From contig DXLV01000006.1 in the NCBI GenBank assembly GCA_019414545.1, positions 23,484 through 68,657 on the forward strand: a stretch of DNA of 45,174 nt, written 5' to 3'. The notes beneath the pieces were generated by a model that was not told the DNA's origin, searched no databases, and saw nothing but the letters and a program-made list of their open reading frames with translations. A program made the translations under genes and the position numbers. The stretch is from Collinsella sp. Its GTDB lineage: Bacteria; Actinomycetota; Coriobacteriia; Coriobacteriales; Coriobacteriaceae. Positions 40,790 to 45,174 of this stretch are shown here, one piece after another. How positions within the stretch are numbered: position 1 is the stretch's first letter; the number at the start of each line of letters is the position of its first letter.

Positions 40790-42073
40790 TTGGATATTAT
40801 CCGCGTTGAGGGTGGCCACGCCATCGGAGGCTCCGTGCCCGTCTCGGGCGCCAAGAACTCCGCGCTCAAACTCATGGCGGCAACGCTTCTGGCGCCGGGC
40901 AAGACGACGCTGCAGAACGTGCCCGATATTTCCGATGTCCACGTGATGGGCAAGGTGCTCAAGGGCATGGGCGCTACGATCGATGTTCTCGACGAGCACA
41001 CGCTCGAGATTGATACCTCTCAGGTCGATTCATGGGAGGCCCCCTACGAGCTCGTTGCCAAGATGCGCGCTTCCACCGCCGTCATGGGGCCCCTGCTGGG
41101 CCGCTTCCATCGCGCCAAAATTGCCATGCCGGGCGGCTGCAACCTGGGTGCTCGTAAGATCGATATGCACATTCTTGGTCTTGAGGCCCTGGGCGTTGAG
41201 TTCGATACCGCCCACGGTTACATCAACGCTAATGCGCCCCAAGGTCTGCGCGGTACCACCGTCACGCTCGAGTTCGCCAGCGTCGGTGCGACCGAGAATC
41301 TCATCATGGCCTCTGTGCGCGCACAGGGCACCACGGTTATCGACAATGCCGCCCGCGAGCCCGAGATCGTCGATCTCGCCAACATGCTCAACGAGATGGG
41401 CGCCAAGATTGTTGGCGCCGGTACGCCCGTCGTGACTATCGAAGGCGTGGAAGAGCTCCATCCCGTTATCCATCGCGTGGTGGGCGACCGCATCGAGGCC
41501 GGTACCTTTATCGTCGCCGGTGCGTTGATGGCGGACGATCGCGGTGTCGATGTCACGGGCTTTTGCCCCATTCATTTGGGCATGGTGCTCAAGAAGATGG
41601 AGCTCATGGGTATCGACTGCGAGCGCGTCGAGGATGGCGTCCATGTGAACCGTGCCGAGCGTATCAAGCCGGTCGACATCCAGACGCTTCCGTTCCCCGG
41701 TTTCCCGACCGACATGCAGGCGCAGATTATGGTGCTCTCCGCCCTTGCCGACGGCAGTTCCGTTATTACCGAGAACATCTTCGAGAATCGCTTTATGTTT
41801 GCCTCTGAGCTGGTGCGCATGGGTGCCGACATTCGTATCGAGAGCCATCATGCCATGATTCATGGCGTCAAGGGCTTCTCGGGTGCACAGGTTACCTCGC
41901 CCGATTTGCGCGGCGGAGCGGCCCTCGTCGTAGCGGGCTTGATCGCCGACGGGACGACCGAGGTTTCGGCTATCCATCACATCAAGCGCGGCTACGAGCA
42001 GTTTGTCGAAAAGCTGCAGGCGCTCGGCGCGCATGTCGAGCATGCTACCGTCCCCGATCCCGTCATCTACTAA
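40790..42073 (+). CDS. murA: UDP-N-acetylglucosamine 1-carboxyvinyltransferase
   Basis: 427 residues from a TTG start at 40790 (AAAGGG 6 nt upstream). VSGAKNSALKLMAATLL includes the K22-N23 pair at the substrate site. AMPGGCNLGARKIDMHILGL holds catalytic C117, the fosfomycin target. FPTDMQAQIMVLSALADG and ENIFENRFMFASEL near the end are conserved. It catalyses the first committed step of peptidoglycan synthesis in the cytoplasm. The rare TTG start may limit expression. Confidence 0.97.
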   Translation: MDIIRVEGGHAIGGSVPVSGAKNSALKLMAATLLAPGKTTLQNVPDISDVHVMGKVLKGMGATIDVLDEHTLEIDTSQVDSWEAPYELVAKMRASTAVMGPLLGRFHRAKIAMPGGCNLGARKIDMHILGLEALGVEFDTAHGYINANAPQGLRGTTVTLEFASVGATENLIMASVRAQGTTVIDNAAREPEIVDLANMLNEMGAKIVGAGTPVVTIEGVEELHPVIHRVVGDRIEAGTFIVAGALMADDRGVDVTGFCPIHLGMVLKKMELMGIDCERVEDGVHVNRAERIKPVDIQTLPFPGFPTDMQAQIMVLSALADGSSVITENIFENRFMFASELVRMGADIRIESHHAMIHGVKGFSGAQVTSPDLRGGAALVVAGLIADGTTEVSAIHHIKRGYEQFVEKLQALGAHVEHATVPDPVIY

Positions 42074-42085
42074 TACAGGTTGCCT

Positions 42086-43321
42086 ATGTTTAATAAAAAG
42101 CCCCTCGCGGATACCACCACCCGAAGACCCTCAACTGGTGCGCAGGCCAAGATCTACAGTCGCGATAACGTGGCTCGCTATTCCGAGCGCGCTCGTCAAC
42201 GCCGCCGTAGCCACACGATTCGTCACGTCGCGCTCATTGTCGTGCTTGGCGTGCTGCTGAGTGCCACTACCGCTGCCGGCCTGTGGTTTGCCACCATTAT
42301 GGGCAAGCTCGGCGATTCTAATGTCATTACTGACAATCTGCGTCGGGTTCTGGTTGACACCGATGAGGCAAAGGATCCGTTCTACGTGCTGCTTCTTGGC
42401 ACCGACGGCCGTCCGGGCGAGGATACGTATCGTGCCGACTCGATTATCCTGGCACGCATCGACCCCACGCAAAAGCAGGCGACGCTCATTTCCGTTCCGC
42501 GCGACACCAAGGTCGAGTACAAGGGCGAGACCATGAAGATCAACGCCTGCCATACCGTTGGCGGCGCCGAGGCCATGGTCGAGGCGGTCAACGAGCTGTG
42601 CGGTGTTCAGATTTCCCACTATGCCGAGGTCAGCTTCGACGGTATGCAGGCGCTGATTGATTCGGTTGGCGGTATCGACATTAACGCAACCGATGATGTT
42701 GACGACCCCGAGCACCTGGATATTAAGATTACCGCTGGCCAGCAGCATATGGACGGTGCCACCGCCCTTACCTATGCCCGCTGCCGCTACACCTATGCCG
42801 ACGGCGATTACACGCGCATGCGCCACCAGCGTCAGGTGCTTGGCGCCCTTGCCAACCAGATTCTCAATAACTTCGATGCCACGAAGATCTTTGGCCTGGT
42901 TAATTCGCTGTCCGATATGCTTGTAACCGATATGAGCGTTCAGGATATCGTGGCTACGGTCAACGCCATGCGCGGTATGGATGTCGACGGTATCTACTCG
43001 GCCAACCTGCCCTCGTACGCCGACGACAGCACCATGATCGACGGTGTGAGCTACGTCTTTGTCTACGAGGACGAGCTCAAGGAAATGATGGAGCGCGTCG
43101 ATGCCGGCAAGGATCCCAAGGGTCCCAACACCATGGGTCTTTCCGACGGTTCCAGCTCTACGATCGGTGACCTCAGCAACAACACGTCTGACGACTACGC
43201 AAACGGTACCGCAACCTCATCGGTCAGCTCTGACGATTCTGATGACTCAAGCGATTCGAGCGATTCGGACTACTACGAAGAGCCCACCGGTGACGGCAAC
43301 GGCTACGAAGCCAACTACTAA
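42086..43321 (+). CDS. LCP (LytR-CpsA-Psr) family cell-wall ligase
   Basis: About 411 residues from the ATG at 42086. A basic cytoplasmic N-terminus (about 45 residues) and one membrane helix (HVALIVVLGVLLSATTAAGL) lead to the LCP domain: YVLLLGTDGRPGEDTYRADS, ISVPRDTKV, then GMQALIDSVGGIDI, and YARCRYTYADGDYTRMRHQR with the arginines that bind polyprenyl phosphate. LCP enzymes attach secondary polymers such as teichoic acids or capsule to peptidoglycan outside the membrane. The C-terminus is a Ser/Asp-rich tail of about 50 residues. It follows murA by 12 nt. Element copy D starts at the base after its stop codon. Confidence 0.92.
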   Translation: MFNKKPLADTTTRRPSTGAQAKIYSRDNVARYSERARQRRRSHTIRHVALIVVLGVLLSATTAAGLWFATIMGKLGDSNVITDNLRRVLVDTDEAKDPFYVLLLGTDGRPGEDTYRADSIILARIDPTQKQATLISVPRDTKVEYKGETMKINACHTVGGAEAMVEAVNELCGVQISHYAEVSFDGMQALIDSVGGIDINATDDVDDPEHLDIKITAGQQHMDGATALTYARCRYTYADGDYTRMRHQRQVLGALANQILNNFDATKIFGLVNSLSDMLVTDMSVQDIVATVNAMRGMDVDGIYSANLPSYADDSTMIDGVSYVFVYEDELKEMMERVDAGKDPKGPNTMGLSDGSSSTIGDLSNNTSDDYANGTATSSVSSDDSDDSSDSSDSDYYEEPTGDGNGYEANY

Positions 43322-43470
43322 GTTACGGCGTTTTACCAAACGCCGTAACGGCTCGACGCTGCGCGCCGCCCAAGGCGACAATTTGTCATTCAAAAGGCAG
43401 GGCATGACCAGAAGGTCAATGCCCTGCCTTTTTCATGCCAACTTGTTCGCCTTGGACGTCGCTCGCTGAC
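43322..43470 (+). repeat. 149-nt three-hairpin element, copy D
   Basis: P1: GTTACGGCGTTT (43322-43333), loop TACC, AAACGCCGTAAC (43338-43349). Linker GGCTCGACGCTGC. P2: GCGCCGCCCAAGGCG (43363-43377) with 43448-43462, 13 of 15 paired. P3: left arm from 43392 (AAAAGGCAGGGCAT-GACC), loop AGAA, right arm from 43414 with the same single bulged A as copies A and B. It ends TCGCTGAC, then GGCTCAACCTGCG. It starts directly after the LCP stop codon. Confidence 0.85.
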
Positions 43471-43506
43471 GTTGGCTCAACCTGCGATGTTGACTACTCC
43501 CCTTGT

Positions 43507-43541
43507 ATCAAAAACCGCCCCGTTCTCTGTAGAGGACGGGG
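43507..43541. terminator. Bidirectional terminator between LCP gene and pepT
   Basis: AACCGCCCCGTTCTCT and AGAGGACGGGGCGGTT (about 43511-43548) pair around a short loop. On the minus strand the hairpin is followed by TTTTTGAT, placing it as the pepT terminator. On the plus strand CGTCTTTT follows, so it may also stop transcription from murA-LCP. Confidence 0.75.
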
Positions 43542-43572
43542 CGGTTCGTCTTTTGGGCTTATGCAGCCAGGC

Positions 43573-44820
43573 TTATGCGAAACGGGCGACGAGCTCCTGC
43601 AGGACGTCGGTCATCTTGACGAGCGAACTGACCGGGACGAACTCGTTGACGCCGTGGTAGCAATAGCCGCCGGTGGAAAGGTTGGGGCAGGGCAGACCGC
43701 GGAACGACAGCTGCGCGCCATCGGTGCCGCCGCGAATCGGCAGCACTTGGGGCTCAACGCTGCAGGCAAGGTAGGCTTCCTTGGCAACATCAATAAGCTC
43801 GGGATAGTCACGAACGATCTCGGCCATATTTCGATACTGCTGCTTAATCTCGACCGTCACGCGCTCCTCACCCAGACGCTGGTTGAGCATCGAGGCGGCG
43901 GCATCAATAAGGTCGAGTTTCTGCTGGAACTTGGCGGCATCGTGATCACGGACGATATAGCGCGCTGTGGCGTGATCGACGGTCGCAGATACACCCTCAA
44001 GGTGATAAAAGCCCTCGTAGCCTTCCGTATACTCCGGACGCTGCACGTAGGGGAGCAACGCGTTGAAGTCGCAGAACAGATTGCCTGCGTTGACCATACG
44101 GCCCTTGGCGTCGCCCGGGTGGATGGACTGGCCCTCAAAGCGGATGGTCGCCTCGGCGGCGTTAAAGCACTCCCACTCCAGCTCGCCGATGGGGCCGCCG
44201 TCGACCGTGTAGGCGTACTTGCAGCCAAAGGTATCGATATCCAACAGCTCGGCTCCGTGACCGATCTCCTCGTCAGGGCAGAAGCAAATGCCGAGTGCGG
44301 GATGGGGCAGAGAGGGGTCCTGAGCGATACGCGCGACAAGCGACATGATCTCGGCGACGCCTGCCTTGTCGTCCGCGCCCAGCAGCGTGGTGCCATCGCT
44401 GCAGACCAGGTCCTCACCCGCGAGGTCGTTCAGGGCGGGAAGCTTGGCGGTACTCATGGCAACGGGCTTACCGTCAACCGTGCCGCAGACCAGGTCGCCG
44501 CCTTCGTAGTGTACGATGTGCGGCTTCACGCCGGCGCCCGGTGCAACTTCGGTGGTGTCGAGATGGGCGATCAGGCCAAGGGCGGGCTTGTCCTCAGCGC
44601 CCGCACTTGCGGGGATATGCGCGCAGACATAGGCATGCTCGGTCACGTGGGCATCTTCCGCACCAAGCTCGCGCAGCTCTTCAGCCAGCACGTTGGCAAG
44701 GTCAAACTGAACGACGCTCGAGGGTACCTGGTCGCAGTTTGCATCCTCGGACTGCGTGTTGATCTGGACGTAGCGCAAAAAGCGCTCGAGGACATCGGGG
44801 TTCGTGGTGGTGTTTTCCAT
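43573..44820 (-). CDS. pepT: Peptidase T (tripeptide aminopeptidase)
   Basis: 415 residues from the ATG at 44820 (TTGGAG about 8 nt upstream). M20B metal-site motifs: LIAHLDTTEVAPG, LLGADDKAGVAEIMSL, CFCPDEEIGHG, and TVDGGPIGELEWECFNAAEA, IHPGDAKGRMVNA and IRGGTDGAQLSFRGLPCPNL near the C-terminus. It removes N-terminal residues from tripeptides in the cytoplasm using two zinc ions. An in-frame upstream ATG (44916) would overlap the divergent regulator's control region and is unlikely. Confidence 0.96.
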   Translation of the reverse strand: MENTTTNPDVLERFLRYVQINTQSEDANCDQVPSSVVQFDLANVLAEELRELGAEDAHVTEHAYVCAHIPASAGAEDKPALGLIAHLDTTEVAPGAGVKPHIVHYEGGDLVCGTVDGKPVAMSTAKLPALNDLAGEDLVCSDGTTLLGADDKAGVAEIMSLVARIAQDPSLPHPALGICFCPDEEIGHGAELLDIDTFGCKYAYTVDGGPIGELEWECFNAAEATIRFEGQSIHPGDAKGRMVNAGNLFCDFNALLPYVQRPEYTEGYEGFYHLEGVSATVDHATARYIVRDHDAAKFQQKLDLIDAAASMLNQRLGEERVTVEIKQQYRNMAEIVRDYPELIDVAKEAYLACSVEPQVLPIRGGTDGAQLSFRGLPCPNLSTGGYCYHGVNEFVPVSSLVKMTDVLQELVARFA

Positions 44821-44868
44821 AAAGACCGCTCCAATCTTGGTCGTCGTGTGCAACAAGAACTCTAGCAC

Positions 44869-44886
44869 GGTATGCCACGGCATACC
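44869..44886. promoter_or_regulatory. Perfect palindrome in the pepT/regulator divergent promoter
   Basis: GGTATGCC and GGCATACC separated by 2 nt form a perfect 18-bp dyad, centrally placed between the divergent starts at 44820 and 44941. TAGAAT (44904-44909) is a likely -10 for the plus-strand regulator, and TGCTAGAGT on the minus strand an extended -10 for pepT. A repressor bound here could affect both genes. Confidence 0.55.
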
Positions 44887-44940
44887 GCGACGCTTGGATG
44901 GGGTAGAATCAGCCATTGAATGCAGAAGGGACGGAAGATC

Positions 44941-45174
44941 ATGGATACGACAAATAGCTCGCGCGAACTACATCTGACGGTGGCGAACGAAGACTACTTG
45001 GAGTGCATGGTTCGCATTGAAAGCGAAGAGGGGGAAACCAACGGCGTGCGATCGGTCGACATCGCGCAGCGCCTTGGCGTCTCCAAGGCATCGGTCAATA
45101 AAGCGGTTTCGGCGCTCAAGGCATCCGAGCTTGTCGAGCAATCGCACTACGGCAAGGTAGTCCTGACCGATCGC
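44941..45174 (+). CDS. DtxR/MntR-like metal-dependent regulator (N-terminal part)
   Basis: From the ATG at 44941 the sequence encodes MDTTNSSRELHLTVANEDYL, ECMVRIESEEG and a winged HTH with VRSVDIAQRLGVSKASVNKA, VSALKASELVEQSHYGKVVL, then TDR at the window edge. The pattern matches DtxR/MntR iron- or manganese-responsive repressors (VANEDYLE.. helix then HTH). 78 residues are present of about 140-230; the metal and dimerisation domains lie beyond the window. GGACGGAAG upstream fits a ribosome-binding site. It is divergent from pepT, with a perfect dyad between them. Confidence 0.85.
   Translation, partial: MDTTNSSRELHLTVANEDYLECMVRIESEEGETNGVRSVDIAQRLGVSKASVNKAVSALKASELVEQSHYGKVVLTDR

Overview
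The window is a high-GC, gene-dense bacterial chromosome segment. The ATP synthase order (I-a-c-b-delta-alpha-gamma-beta-epsilon followed directly by murA), the actinobacterial flavour of the proteins and the many small dispersed palindromes suggest a gut coriobacterium, most likely Collinsella or a close relative. This is an inference from protein style and layout, not a database match. No rRNA, tRNA, CRISPR array or insertion-sequence transposase was seen.

Layout. 1-5323: 5' part of tex, then a minus-strand cluster (SDR dehydrogenase, OFA-type MFS carrier, Gfo/Idh oxidoreductase) with a divergent LysR regulator. 5644-9869: MarR regulator and a heterodimeric ABC exporter. 10365-13482: pyridoxamine kinase-like protein, a TIGR04076-like protein, an LMW phosphatase and an MFS efflux protein. 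13644-19652: a prenyl-FMN decarboxylase locus, with an LpdD-like domain fused to an IDI-type Nudix domain, an SLC13-type transporter, UbiD, UbiX and a MerR regulator. 19848-26284: an unknown membrane protein, an aldose epimerase, a complete amino-acid ABC importer and an M20 peptidase. 26576-33536: prfA and prmC, a hicAB toxin-antitoxin pair, then tsaC, glpK and upp. 33819-40701: the atp operon. 40790-45174: murA, an LCP cell-wall ligase, pepT and the start of a DtxR/MntR regulator.

Two things stand out. First, UbiX builds prenyl-FMN from a C5 prenyl phosphate, UbiD uses the cofactor, and LpdD-type proteins are accessory to gallate-type decarboxylases. Here the LpdD-like domain is fused to a Nudix domain related to isopentenyl-diphosphate isomerase, whose catalytic cysteine position is altered. 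That suggests local supply or remodelling of the prenyl donor. Second, four copies of a constant-length (147-149 nt) three-hairpin element occur at 9969, 17923, 27647 and 43322. Stem sequences differ between copies while pairing, the TACC loop, unpaired linkers and total length are kept. Three copies start 0-3 nt after a stop codon.

Around these lie at least three further repeat families: a palindrome of the form TGTGACAAAGG...CCTTTGTCACA abutting stop codons, a TTGGGGACGTTCTTAAATGA family, and a 66-nt hairpin present twice almost identically. Intergenic space here is therefore heavily populated by small structured repeats.
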